This document shows, in pieces, positions 51,270-59,519 of a stretch of DNA of 64,000 nt. This stretch comes from an uncultured Collinsella sp. (lineage in GTDB: Bacteria > Actinomycetota > Coriobacteriia > Coriobacteriales > Coriobacteriaceae): assembly GCA_934668695.1 (NCBI GenBank), contig CAKUOD010000005.1, positions 30,934 to 94,933 of the forward strand, in the 5' to 3' direction. How positions within the stretch are numbered: the stretch's first letter is position 1; each line of letters begins with the position of its first letter. The notes beneath the pieces were generated by a model, which ran no database searches, was not told the origin of the DNA, and was given only the letters and a program-made list of their open reading frames with translations. The translations under genes were made by a program, and so were the position numbers.

Positions 51270-52057
51270 GAACGAATCATCACTCCGTCGGGGTCGATCT
51301 TGTCCTGAATCTTCTTAAGCGTGCGGCGCAGCAGACGCGAAACCTGCACCTGAGAAATACCCAGCTTCTTGGCGATCTCGATCTGGGTCATGCCCTTCAC
51401 AAAGCGCAGCTCGATCACCTCGCGCTCGCGCGGCGAGAAATCACGGATTGCTTCCTCAATTACCAGGCGGTCGTCGGTAAAGTCGAGCTCGTTGTCGTCG
51501 TCGGCGTAGCGATCGAGAATCGAAGGCGCATCATCGGAATCGGACGCACCGGGGGCCTCGATGGGCACCGAGGTGTAGGCCGAGGACGATTCCATGGCTT
51601 CGAGCACCTCGTCGACGGTCACGCCCAGGTAATCGGCGATTTCCTCAACCTTGGGCGAACGCTGTAGCTCGTTGGTGAGCTTGTCGGTAGCCTGGTTGAC
51701 CTTGGCAGAAAGCTCCTGCAGGCGACGAGGCACGCGCACGCTCCAGCCCTTGTCACGGAAGTGACGCTTGATCTCGCCCAAGATGGTGGGCGTGGCAAAC
51801 GTGGTGAACTCGAGTCCGCGCTCAGGGTCAAAGCGGTCGATTGCCTTGAGCAGGCCCAAATAGCCAACCTGCATCAGGTCGTCGAGCGGCTCGCCGCGAT
51901 TCTTAAATTTGTTGGCAAGGAACCTTACCAGGTTCATATGGGACATGACGAGCTGCTCGCGGGCGTCCGGATCACCGGTCTCCTTGTAGCGACGAAACAG
52001 CTCGCGGGTTTTCTCCTTGTCCCAAGCGGTCTTGCCGCTCCGGGAACGTTCGGTCAT
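51266..52057 (-). CDS. SigB/SigF-type RNA polymerase sigma factor
   Basis: The 263-aa sigma-70 family protein has region 2 (HMNLVRFLANKFKNRGEP, DDLMQVGYLGLLKAIDRFDP, EFTTFATPTILGEIKRHFRD), a region 3 (VPRRLQELSAKVNQATDKL) and region 4 with a helix-turn-helix (MTQIEIAKKLGISQVQVSRLLRRTLKKI). The GEIKRHFRDKGWSVRVPRRL stretch is typical of SigB/SigF stress or sporulation sigma factors. The partner gene immediately upstream resembles a short RsbW-like anti-sigma factor. Confidence 0.93.
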   Translation of the reverse strand: MTERSRSGKTAWDKEKTRELFRRYKETGDPDAREQLVMSHMNLVRFLANKFKNRGEPLDDLMQVGYLGLLKAIDRFDPERGLEFTTFATPTILGEIKRHFRDKGWSVRVPRRLQELSAKVNQATDKLTNELQRSPKVEEIADYLGVTVDEVLEAMESSSAYTSVPIEAPGASDSDDAPSILDRYADDDNELDFTDDRLVIEEAIRDFSPREREVIELRFVKGMTQIEIAKKLGISQVQVSRLLRRTLKKIQDKIDPDGVMIRS

Positions 52058-52058
52058 A

Positions 52059-52436
52059 TTAGATATCCGCCTTGAGGTCGAGGGAAAGCGTTAGGGGCGC
52101 CGCAGTCTTTTCGTAGGAATCGCACACGCTTGCAAGAATGAGCTCGGCATACACAGCAGCTTGGTCATCCTCGTCGACGGTGGCCTGATCCCCAAAGGTA
52201 AAGGTCATCCCAACATGGGTCTCGTCGACATCGAATTGAATGGTTATGTCGTCGCAGTCGACCGCAGTGCACCCAAAGATGAAGGCTTCCTCGGCAGCCA
52301 TACGGATGTCCTCGATACGATCGACGGACATAGAGCACAGGGCGCCGACGTTGGCGGCCGTCATGCGCACCAAGCGCGCGAGACGCGGATCGCCGGCAAT
52401 GCTCAGCGTGATGGGGCAGGTTGCTTCGCTACTCAT
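52059..52436 (-). CDS. RsbW/SpoIIAB-like anti-sigma protein with degenerate ATP site
   Basis: The 125-aa protein has the position, size and general pattern of an HATPase_c anti-sigma factor: DPRLARLVRMTAANVGALCS, DRIEDIRMAAEEAFIFGCTA. In active kinases the N-box has an asparagine (EAVTNAVKH-like) and a later DxGxG motif; here the N-box reads EEAFIFGC and the second region FGDQATVDED, so ATP binding is doubtful. It may hold the sigma factor without kinase switching. It overlaps the coiled-coil gene upstream (8 nt) and ends 1 nt before the sigma gene. Confidence 0.72.
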   Translation of the reverse strand: MSSEATCPITLSIAGDPRLARLVRMTAANVGALCSMSVDRIEDIRMAAEEAFIFGCTAVDCDDITIQFDVDETHVGMTFTFGDQATVDEDDQAAVYAELILASVCDSYEKTAAPLTLSLDLKADI

Positions 52437-53022
52437 CGCAGGACTCCTCGGAGGTCTCGGCGGGCGTATAGGTGTAATACTGAGCAGGCTTGGCAGCGGG
52501 CTTCTGAGCCGCATCCGTACCATCGGTGGCCTCGTCCTCAGCCTTGTCAATCAGGATGCGCTCGGTAGGCTGCTCGGCCTCGGCGGCGGCAGCGGCGAGC
52601 TTGCGATCGGCGTCAGCTGCAGGAGCCTTCACCTTATTGAAAAGCTTCTGCACGGCGCCGGCCGCAGAATCAGTCACGCTCGATACGGCATTGCTGGCCT
52701 CGGCCATGCTGCCCGTAACCTCGGAAATGTCGCGAACCACGGCCTCAACTTCTACGAGATTGGAGGTAAGGGCGTCGACGGCGGTCTTGCTCGACTTAAG
52801 CAGCGGCTCCATCTGGGCAAGTGCCGGCGTAAGCTCGTCGACAGCACCGTCGAGTTTTGCCACCACCGGCTGCGCCTCGGCGATGGTGTTGTTGAGGTCG
52901 TTCACGGTCTTATCGAGCGAATCGACAACGTTGCGGGTCTTGCGCAGGGTAAGCGCGAGCTCAACGATGGCCCACACGCCGGCAATGGCAAGCACCAGCA
53001 GGGCGATTTGAATGGGACTCAT
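52429..53022 (-). CDS. DUF948-like membrane-anchored coiled-coil protein
   Basis: The 197-aa protein starts with one membrane helix (IQIALLVLAIAGVWAIVELAL) followed by a long helical region with LDKTVNDLNNTIAEAQPVV and repeated leucine/valine heptads. An Ala/Lys/Glu-rich tail follows. DUF948 proteins are often general stress proteins, which fits its place at the head of the sigma operon. Confidence 0.75.
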   Translation of the reverse strand: MSPIQIALLVLAIAGVWAIVELALTLRKTRNVVDSLDKTVNDLNNTIAEAQPVVAKLDGAVDELTPALAQMEPLLKSSKTAVDALTSNLVEVEAVVRDISEVTGSMAEASNAVSSVTDSAAGAVQKLFNKVKAPAADADRKLAAAAAEAEQPTERILIDKAEDEATDGTDAAQKPAAKPAQYYTYTPAETSEESCDE

Positions 53023-53117
53023 ACAAGCCTCCCGGAAGAATCGAAATACAGACGCTGTTTATGGTACCCCAAAGAAGAGGAAAGATTCTAAAAGGGAATG
53101 CGCGAAGTGCCAACGAC

Positions 53118-54473
53118 CTACTTCGGAGCATTGCCGCTACGGTCGCGCTCGCTTTGCTCCACACGCCATTCTTCCCAACCGCGGCCGGCAGGCTGCCAAA
53201 AGGCACCACGCTCCAGGCCTTCAGGCAAATAGCGCTGGTCGACCCAACCTTCGGGATAATCGTGTGGGTACTTGTATACACCGTACTCATCGCTGCCGGG
53301 ACGGTGACGATCGCGAAGATAACTGGGCACCTCGCGCAATCCGCTACTATGGATATCGGCCAGCGCCGCATCGATCGAAGCCTCGCACGCGTTGGATTTA
53401 GGCGCCAAGCACACATAGAGTGCAGCCTGAGCCAGGTTAATGCGGCACTCGGGATAGCCAATGACCTCGGCAGACTTAAACGCGGCTTGCGCCACCAAAA
53501 GTGCCTGCGGATCGGCATTGCCAACATCCTCAGAAGCCTGAATCATAATGCGGCGGGCGATAAACTTAGGATCCTCCCCCGCGTCGATCATGCGCGCGAG
53601 CCAATAGATCGTGGCATCGGGGTCGCTGCCGCGCATGGACTTGATGAACGCACTGATAATGTCATAGTGCATGTCACCGTTTTTGTCATACGAAAAACCG
53701 CGACGCGGGTTGGCAATCTTCACGTCATCGACGGTGATAAGATAACGCTCCCCTGCCGCCGGAGCCGGCGTCCCCTCGGTATCGGGACGCGTGACGGCAA
53801 TCTCGCTCGCAAGCTCGAGCGTCGTCAGGGCCGAGCGTGCATCGCCCGCAGCCAGCGTGCAGATGGTCTTAACCGTATCATCATCAGCCGAGAACTTGCC
53901 GTTCAGACCCTGCGGCGCCTCGAGCGCACGCTCGATCAGCGTGGCGATATCCTCGTCCTTGAGGTGCTCAAGCTCCACCACGCGACCGCGCGAAAGCAAC
54001 GCCGAGTTGACCTCAAAGTACGGATTCTCGGTCGTGGCGCCGATCATAATGACGGTACGGTTCTCAACCGCATGCAGCAACGCATCCTGTTGCGACTTCG
54101 AAAAGCGATGAATCTCGTCGATGAATAGAATGGTGCGACGGTCGTAGGTATTCAGGCGCGTCTTGGCCTCGTCAATCACGCGGCGCAAGTCCTTCACGGT
54201 GCCTGTCACGGCGCTGACCTCGACAAACTCGCTCTTGGTATGGTTGGCGATAATGTGGGCCAGCGTCGTCTTGCCCGTACCGGCCGGCCCGTACAGAATC
54301 ACGCTCGATAGCACGTCGTGCTCAATCGCGGCACGCAGCCATGAGCCCTTACCGACGGCCTTTTGCTGGCCCACGTACTCATCAAGCGTGTTGGGGCGCA
54401 TGCGCACCGCAAGCGGCGCATTCTGAAAGGAACGCTCGCGCGTCGAAGCAGAAAAAAGGTCGTCCATAGCCAT
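53118..54473 (-). CDS. rarA: Replication-associated recombination protein A (MgsA/RarA)
   Basis: The AAA+ ATPase of about 451 aa is related to the clamp-loader family. It has LAVRMRPNTLDEYVGQQ near residue 22, Walker A YGPAGTGKTTLAHIIA, Walker B ILFIDEIHRFSKSQQDALL, the sensor IGATTENPYFEVNSALLSR, and the RarA C-terminal region FIKSMRGSDPDATIYWLARM and YPECRINLAQAALYVC. Starts at 54473 or 54467 are both plausible. Confidence 0.94.
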   Translation of the reverse strand: MAMDDLFSASTRERSFQNAPLAVRMRPNTLDEYVGQQKAVGKGSWLRAAIEHDVLSSVILYGPAGTGKTTLAHIIANHTKSEFVEVSAVTGTVKDLRRVIDEAKTRLNTYDRRTILFIDEIHRFSKSQQDALLHAVENRTVIMIGATTENPYFEVNSALLSRGRVVELEHLKDEDIATLIERALEAPQGLNGKFSADDDTVKTICTLAAGDARSALTTLELASEIAVTRPDTEGTPAPAAGERYLITVDDVKIANPRRGFSYDKNGDMHYDIISAFIKSMRGSDPDATIYWLARMIDAGEDPKFIARRIMIQASEDVGNADPQALLVAQAAFKSAEVIGYPECRINLAQAALYVCLAPKSNACEASIDAALADIHSSGLREVPSYLRDRHRPGSDEYGVYKYPHDYPEGWVDQRYLPEGLERGAFWQPAGRGWEEWRVEQSERDRSGNAPK

Positions 54474-54527
54474 CCCGTGCATCAATCAAAATCGTTTTCC
54501 ACGAATAGTATACCGAATAAATACGAA

Positions 54528-55775
54528 CTACCGTTCGTTAATATAAGTACGGTGCGGAAACTTCAGACCAGGGAAAAGTTTGCTTGTGAGCTCGCAGAAA
54601 TAGCCATCCGTCATGCTCGCAATGTAATCCACCACGGCTTGGTCCTTATCGTCCCGCCATGCATAGGTACGGTCGTAGTAGGAAAGCTGCTGCTCAATGC
54701 GCGAAATGTGGTGCTTAAAGATGTAGGAGGACTCGTCGCCTTCGTTTATATCCTGCAGGCAACGGTCGTAGAGCTTTTCGAACGCCTCGCGCAGCTCCGC
54801 TTCGGAGTCGCCTTCGATACCGCCCTTACTATAGATTTTCTCGTAGTTCTCGCGCTTAGCGCGGCGGATTTCCTCAAACAGGTCCTCGCTCATCTCGATG
54901 CGCGGCTTGCCATAGCTGTGCTCAACGATATCGATGGAGGCATGCGAAAGAATCCAGCTGTTGTACGCACCGCCCAGGCCATCGTCAAAAGCATCGGGCG
55001 ACAGCAAGCCTGCCGCAATGGCATCCTGGCGATCACGCCCCACGTAGGCAAGGATATCCGAGATGCGAACCACGCAGCCCTCGAGCGTCATGGGGCGCAG
55101 GTGCTCAATTGCGCTATAGCCTGTGGCAATGCATTCCTCGACGGTTCGGTCGAACTGGTCAAAGGAACCCATGCCCGAAAGCTCAAAAACACGCTGTTCG
55201 TACTCGCCGTTGTGGCATAGCACGCCATCGAACGTCTGGAGGGACACGTTGCGGCCATACAGCGCATCGAGCACGCGGACCGACTGCACGTTATGAAAAA
55301 AGTAGCGACCCGTGCGCTCGTGGTAAATATCGTTGAGAAAGCGCTCACCGGCATGGCCAAAGGGCGTGTGGCCCAAGTCGTGGCCTAAGCCAATCGCCTC
55401 GATTAGATCGCAGTTGAGCCCAAGAGCGCGGCCGATATCGCGTGCGATGCGCGAGACAAGCTGCACGTGCAAACCGCGGCGCGACAGATCATCATTGCTA
55501 CGGAAGCTAAAGACCTGCGTTTTGCCTGCATAACGCGTGTACGCCGGAAGATGAAGAATCTTTTCGGTATCGCGCATAAATGCCGGACGCATAAGCGTGC
55601 CCTCGTCTGCGGCTCGATCAACGCGACGGATGACCTGGTCATCGTCGCAACGGTACGGGTTGACATAGCCCGAAGCACGATCTGCGACAATGCGCTCGAC
55701 AAGTTCGGACGATAACGACGAGGGAATACGGTCCATGCGCGCCTTAATGACGGCCGTTTCTTGATTAGTTGCCAT
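54528..55775 (-). CDS. HD-domain dNTP triphosphohydrolase-like protein (Dgt family)
   Basis: The 415-aa protein has the dGTPase-type metal site: LHVQLVSRIARDIGRALG, then GLGHDLGHTPFGHAGE, with HD and further histidines, and VVRISDILAYVGRD for the last aspartate. The N terminus ILHLPAYTRYAGKTQVFSF is also family-typical. It probably hydrolyses dNTPs to deoxynucleosides and triphosphate, though some members differ. The ATG at 55775 is used; the longer frame lacks support. Confidence 0.88.
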   Translation of the reverse strand: MATNQETAVIKARMDRIPSSLSSELVERIVADRASGYVNPYRCDDDQVIRRVDRAADEGTLMRPAFMRDTEKILHLPAYTRYAGKTQVFSFRSNDDLSRRGLHVQLVSRIARDIGRALGLNCDLIEAIGLGHDLGHTPFGHAGERFLNDIYHERTGRYFFHNVQSVRVLDALYGRNVSLQTFDGVLCHNGEYEQRVFELSGMGSFDQFDRTVEECIATGYSAIEHLRPMTLEGCVVRISDILAYVGRDRQDAIAAGLLSPDAFDDGLGGAYNSWILSHASIDIVEHSYGKPRIEMSEDLFEEIRRAKRENYEKIYSKGGIEGDSEAELREAFEKLYDRCLQDINEGDESSYIFKHHISRIEQQLSYYDRTYAWRDDKDQAVVDYIASMTDGYFCELTSKLFPGLKFPHRTYINER

Positions 55776-55806
55776 GGCATGCTCCTTAAGAAGGATGCGC
55801 AATCGG

Positions 55807-56229
55807 TTACAATGTGCAGCCCACGACCTCGATTATGGCAAAAATCGGCACCAAAAACGGCAGCAAAGGCAGGGAGCGCGATTTTGTGAAGAGGCAGGAG
55901 AGGGCAAGGGCCAGGAGCGCGACGGCAAATGCCGCGATGCCGCCCAGAGGGTCGAGCGTGCAAAGCGCGAAGAGCGCCTTGGCGTCCCCCATGCCAATGC
56001 CGGGAGCGCGGCGAACACGACGCCAAAACGACTCAGTGAGCACAAGGGCAAGGTAGACGATGACCGCAAGACCGGCGTGGTCAAGCGCCGTGTTCAAACC
56101 GAGATCGAACCAAACGCCTGCTAACGCCGCCACGGCACACGCGCCGGCAAGCTCATTGGGAAAGCGTCGCTCGCGCGCATCGATGCAGGCACTAGCGATA
56201 GCGCACAGCCAAAACGGGATATAGATCAT
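55807..56229 (-). CDS. A24-family prepilin peptidase (TadV/CpaA-like)
   Basis: The 140-aa membrane protein has only the peptidase half of PilD. The two catalytic aspartates are seen in ACIDARERRFPNEL and GIGMGDAKALFAL (GxGD). There is no methyltransferase domain, as in Tad/Flp pilus systems. No pilin genes are near, so the substrate is elsewhere. Confidence 0.82.
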   Translation of the reverse strand: MIYIPFWLCAIASACIDARERRFPNELAGACAVAALAGVWFDLGLNTALDHAGLAVIVYLALVLTESFWRRVRRAPGIGMGDAKALFALCTLDPLGGIAAFAVALLALALSCLFTKSRSLPLLPFLVPIFAIIEVVGCTL

Positions 56230-56260
56230 CGAGCATCTCCTCGAGCTGCATCACAAAAGC

Positions 56261-56312
56261 AAAAACCACCACAAAGGTCCTGCCCCCCCTTGCAGTGGTT
56301 TTGATGGTGGTT
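56261..56312 (-). terminator. Terminator after the glycosyltransferase gene
   Basis: On the minus strand AACCACCA pairs with TGGTGGTT, with inner AACCAC and AAGG pairing CCTT and GTGGTT, followed by TTTT. The stem overlaps the glycosyltransferase stop codon. Confidence 0.6.
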
Positions 56313-57606
56313 ATTTGGCGCCTTGCATGACCTCGTCGAGGGTAACGTTGACGGCGTGCTGCGTCGGGACCCAGTCGACCTTTAGGAACAGTGCAGCCAC
56401 CGTGATGGGGATATAGCTGAACATAAAGATCGGGAAGGTGAATAGGTTGGTCACTAACCGCCACTTTTGAGCGCAATGAATGTGCTTGTACTCAAAGATG
56501 GTCGTGAGCAGCGCCAGGATAAAGAAGGTCTGGTACATCATCACGAACGTCATGATAAGCGAGGCGGCACAAGCCTGCATCTCGACCTCGGTGGCCAAGA
56601 AGCCGTGCGAAAGCCCGCCCACGATGAGGAAGGTCGCGTTGGCGAGCATGGAGATCAGGGACAGCAGCATGCCCGGAGCGATGGTCATAAACATGTCATA
56701 TGCGGCAAAGCGATGATAGCGAAACGTCGATTTGACAAGATGCTTGCCGTAGGTAAAGAACACCTGGTAAAAGCCCTTGGTCCAACGCATACGCTGTTTC
56801 CAGGACGCCTTAAACGTCACGGGCTGTTCATCGAAGAACTCAGCCGGCGCATAGCCAATGCGAATGCCGTGAATAGCGCAGAACGTGGTGAACTGAATGT
56901 CCTCGGTCAGCGTGTGGAACTGCCAGCCGTGCATACCCTCAATAACACTGGCGGAGATGAGGTAGCCCGAGCCCGAGACGGCACAAGACGTCTTGCAAAT
57001 GTTGCGCGCGTTGTTGAGGAAGCGTGCCTCGCGCAGATACCAGGTGGCATTAGCCGCCGAGATCCACGAGCTGCCGAAGTTCTTGGAGTTGCGGTAGCTC
57101 GTGACCACATGAAAGCCCTGGTCAAAGGCATCATTCATCTTGGAGACGTAATCGCGGGAGATAACGTTGTCGGCGTCGAAGATAAAGTAGCCCTCAAACG
57201 TGTCCGGATACTCGTTGAGAATGCGATCGAAACCAAAGTCCATAACCCAGCTCTTGCCCTTACGGGCCAGGTCATTACGCTCGTAAACAATGGCACCGGC
57301 CTCGCGCGCGAGCTGCGCGGTGTTGTCGGTGCAGGCGTCGGCAACGACAAAGACCTCGATGAGCTCGGACGGATAATCCTGGTCCTTGATAGAGCGAACA
57401 AGGTTGGCGATCACGGCCTCCTCGTTATGCGCAGCAATGAAGAAGGCATACCGGTGGAGTTTTTTTGCCTTGGGAGGCGCGACCTCGCCACGAAGAGCGC
57501 CAATGACAAAGAAGACCACCTGGTACAGAAAGCAGACCGTGAGCAGCGTGACGACAATCTGGTTGAAAATCACGATAGGCGTGTTGGTTTGTAAAAAGGC
57601 GAGCAT
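56311..57606 (-). CDS. Membrane-anchored family-2 glycosyltransferase
   Basis: The 431-aa processive-type GT2 enzyme has one N-terminal membrane helix. The catalytic domain has FIAAHNEEAVIANLVRSI, VFVVADACTDNTAQLAREAG, YFIFDADNVISRDYV (DxD), LTEDIQF and the QxxRW-like motif KQRMRWTKGFYQVF. Several membrane helices follow. The arrangement resembles cellulose/hyaluronan synthase-like or poly-GlcNAc synthases. Substrate is unknown. It is a single gene. Confidence 0.88.
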   Translation of the reverse strand: MLAFLQTNTPIVIFNQIVVTLLTVCFLYQVVFFVIGALRGEVAPPKAKKLHRYAFFIAAHNEEAVIANLVRSIKDQDYPSELIEVFVVADACTDNTAQLAREAGAIVYERNDLARKGKSWVMDFGFDRILNEYPDTFEGYFIFDADNVISRDYVSKMNDAFDQGFHVVTSYRNSKNFGSSWISAANATWYLREARFLNNARNICKTSCAVSGSGYLISASVIEGMHGWQFHTLTEDIQFTTFCAIHGIRIGYAPAEFFDEQPVTFKASWKQRMRWTKGFYQVFFTYGKHLVKSTFRYHRFAAYDMFMTIAPGMLLSLISMLANATFLIVGGLSHGFLATEVEMQACAASLIMTFVMMYQTFFILALLTTIFEYKHIHCAQKWRLVTNLFTFPIFMFSYIPITVAALFLKVDWVPTQHAVNVTLDEVMQGAK

Positions 57607-57688
57607 GCAGGCTCCCGAGAACGTGTTACGTAAACAACGGTATATCTTACCGCAGGCTAACCGAGTTCAAGAAACCACCTAATACTGG

Positions 57689-58702
57689 CTAGGCTTCGAG
57701 CAGACCGAGCTGCGGGACGATTTCGTCGCCTGCGGCAGTGCGGCCGAGCGAACGCGGGGCTAGGTCGTCAAGAACCGCAGCGAGATCCCACGGCAGCTCG
57801 TCGCGGCACTCGATACGTTCCCCCGTCACGGGATGGTCGAACGCCACGCGCCAGGAATGAAGGAACTGCCTGGTCAGACCCTGATCGGCACGTACATCGC
57901 ACTTGCCATAGAGTGGATCGCCCACGCAGGCGTGGTTGATATGGCGCATATGCACGCGAATCTGATGTGTGCGGCCCGTAAACAGATGGCACTCGACGAG
58001 CGTGTAGCCGTCGTCAAAACGCGTGGAATCGAAGCGCTCAAGGACCTTAAAGGTCGTAATGGCCTGGCGCGCGAAAGGATCGTCCGAAACCGCCATCTTG
58101 ACACGGTCGCGCGTAGAACGGGCAATGCCGGTGTTGATGGTGCCCTCATCCATAGCGATATGACCGTGAACGAGCGTAATGTAGCGGCGGTCGAGCGTGC
58201 GCGTACGGATAAGATTTTGGAGCGCGCGCTGGGTGTCGTCGTCCTTGGCCGCAAGCATAAGACCCGAGGTATCGCGATCCAAACGATGCACGATACCGGG
58301 GCGGTCCTCGCCCTGCACGGTGCCCAGATGGTCGATACCACAGTGATAGACCAGGGCATTCGCGAGCGTACCGCTCTCATGACCATGTGCAGGATGGCAC
58401 ACCAGGCCGCGCTGCTTGGAGAGCACGATGAGGTAGTCGTCCTCATAGCGAATGTCGAGCGGAATGGCCTCGGGAATCACGTCGGTCGGGTCATGCGGCT
58501 CGGGCAAATCGACCGAAATACGGTCGCCGGATCGCACGGCGTACTTTTTGGAAAGGCAGGTCTCGCCATTGACACATACGGCACCGCCCTCAATCAGATG
58601 TGCGCAGGCAGAGCGCGTAGGGCAGCCGTCATTGGCGCCCAGATAGGCGTCAAGACGCTGACCAGCAGCATCGTCGGCAACAAGGATATGGATGTCGGCC
58701 AT
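57689..58702 (-). CDS. rluD: RluA/RluD-family 23S rRNA pseudouridine synthase
   Basis: The 337-aa protein has an S4-like RNA-binding N domain (GQRLDAYLG, CVNGETCLSKKYAVRSGDRI) and the catalytic domain with the aspartate in PGIVHRLDRDTSGLMLAAK, then LFTGRTHQIRVHM and GDPLYG. The pairing with lspA directly upstream (stop overlaps start by 1 nt) is very common. Confidence 0.92.
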   Translation of the reverse strand: MADIHILVADDAAGQRLDAYLGANDGCPTRSACAHLIEGGAVCVNGETCLSKKYAVRSGDRISVDLPEPHDPTDVIPEAIPLDIRYEDDYLIVLSKQRGLVCHPAHGHESGTLANALVYHCGIDHLGTVQGEDRPGIVHRLDRDTSGLMLAAKDDDTQRALQNLIRTRTLDRRYITLVHGHIAMDEGTINTGIARSTRDRVKMAVSDDPFARQAITTFKVLERFDSTRFDDGYTLVECHLFTGRTHQIRVHMRHINHACVGDPLYGKCDVRADQGLTRQFLHSWRVAFDHPVTGERIECRDELPWDLAAVLDDLAPRSLGRTAAGDEIVPQLGLLEA

Positions 58703-59301
58703 TAGCGCTCATTCCTTTCGCGAATCTTGCGGGCACGCTCCCCACGTTGTTTAGCCTTGCGCTTGGCGCGGGCCTCGTCACGGGCGTTAAGCTCGGCGGT
58801 CGCATCAACCTCACGGGCCGCGGGGCTCAAGAACATGTAGCCGAAGAGGGCGAGCACGACGCCCAAGGTAATTCCGATATCGGCCACATTGAATACAGGG
58901 AAGTCGATGAAGGTGGTGGCAATAAAATCGGTCACGAAGCCAAAAGCCAAACGATCGATAGCGTTACCGATAGCACCGCCCGCAACCATCGCCATGCCCA
59001 CAACCTCAAGATGGGCGAGCTGAGGTGCACGAACGAGGTACACGGAAATAGCGATAATGACTGCCAACGCGAGCACGGCAAACGCGATGCCATGCCCCTC
59101 ACCCATGCTAAAGGCAGCACCGATATTACGGACAAACATAAAGTCGATGACACCGGGGATGACGGTCACATGCAAAGCGTCGCCCACGGCACGAACCGCA
59201 AGCTTGGTCAGCTGGTCAACAAGCAGTACAACCAGCGCCACCCCACCAGCAACACCCAACCGCCAACGCAAAGGCGGCGTCATATCCCCAGTACGACCCA
59301 A
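58702..59301 (-). CDS. lspA: Lipoprotein signal peptidase
   Basis: It cleaves prolipoprotein signal peptides after lipid attachment. The 199-aa protein has four hydrophobic segments and the two catalytic aspartates in GGAIGNAIDRLAFG and FPVFNVADIGITLG; NIGAAFSM is also family-typical. The C-terminal 40 residues are a basic, Arg/Lys/Glu-rich tail. It is needed for the lipoproteins encoded in the cobalamin island. Confidence 0.95.
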   Translation of the reverse strand: MGRTGDMTPPLRWRLGVAGGVALVVLLVDQLTKLAVRAVGDALHVTVIPGVIDFMFVRNIGAAFSMGEGHGIAFAVLALAVIIAISVYLVRAPQLAHLEVVGMAMVAGGAIGNAIDRLAFGFVTDFIATTFIDFPVFNVADIGITLGVVLALFGYMFLSPAAREVDATAELNARDEARAKRKAKQRGERARKIRERNER

Positions 59302-59422
59302 ATCAATCCCCTACCCTCAAGAACAATCAACTTCCGTTTAACGCAAGTAATCATCTTATAGTGACAAACGCCAAACCCGCAGCATATTCACCAACGCTAG
59401 CGAAATAACCAGCTAAAAACGA

Positions 59423-59453
59423 AAGCGGCATTCCGAAAAACAGAATGCCGCTT
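59423..59453. terminator. Terminator-like hairpin between lspA and ileS
   Basis: AAGCGGCATTC and GAATGCCGCTT form a perfect 11-bp stem with a 9-nt A-rich loop in the gap 3' of ileS. A-rich sequence lies just upstream, giving T residues on the minus strand. Confidence 0.7.
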
Positions 59454-59471
59454 GGACTTGACAAAAGTTGA

Positions 59472-59518
59472 CGTTGGGGAGGTTCTTGTTTGACAGTCGT
59501 TTAAGAACGTCCCCAACG
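59472..59518 (-). terminator. Long stem directly after the ileS stop codon
   Basis: CGTTGGGGAGGTTCTT (59472-59487) and AAGAACGTCCCCAACG (59503-59518) match at 15 of 16 positions, with a 15-nt loop. It begins right after the ileS stop and, with the next hairpin, forms a double termination or stability structure. Confidence 0.65.
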
Positions 59519-59519
59519 G

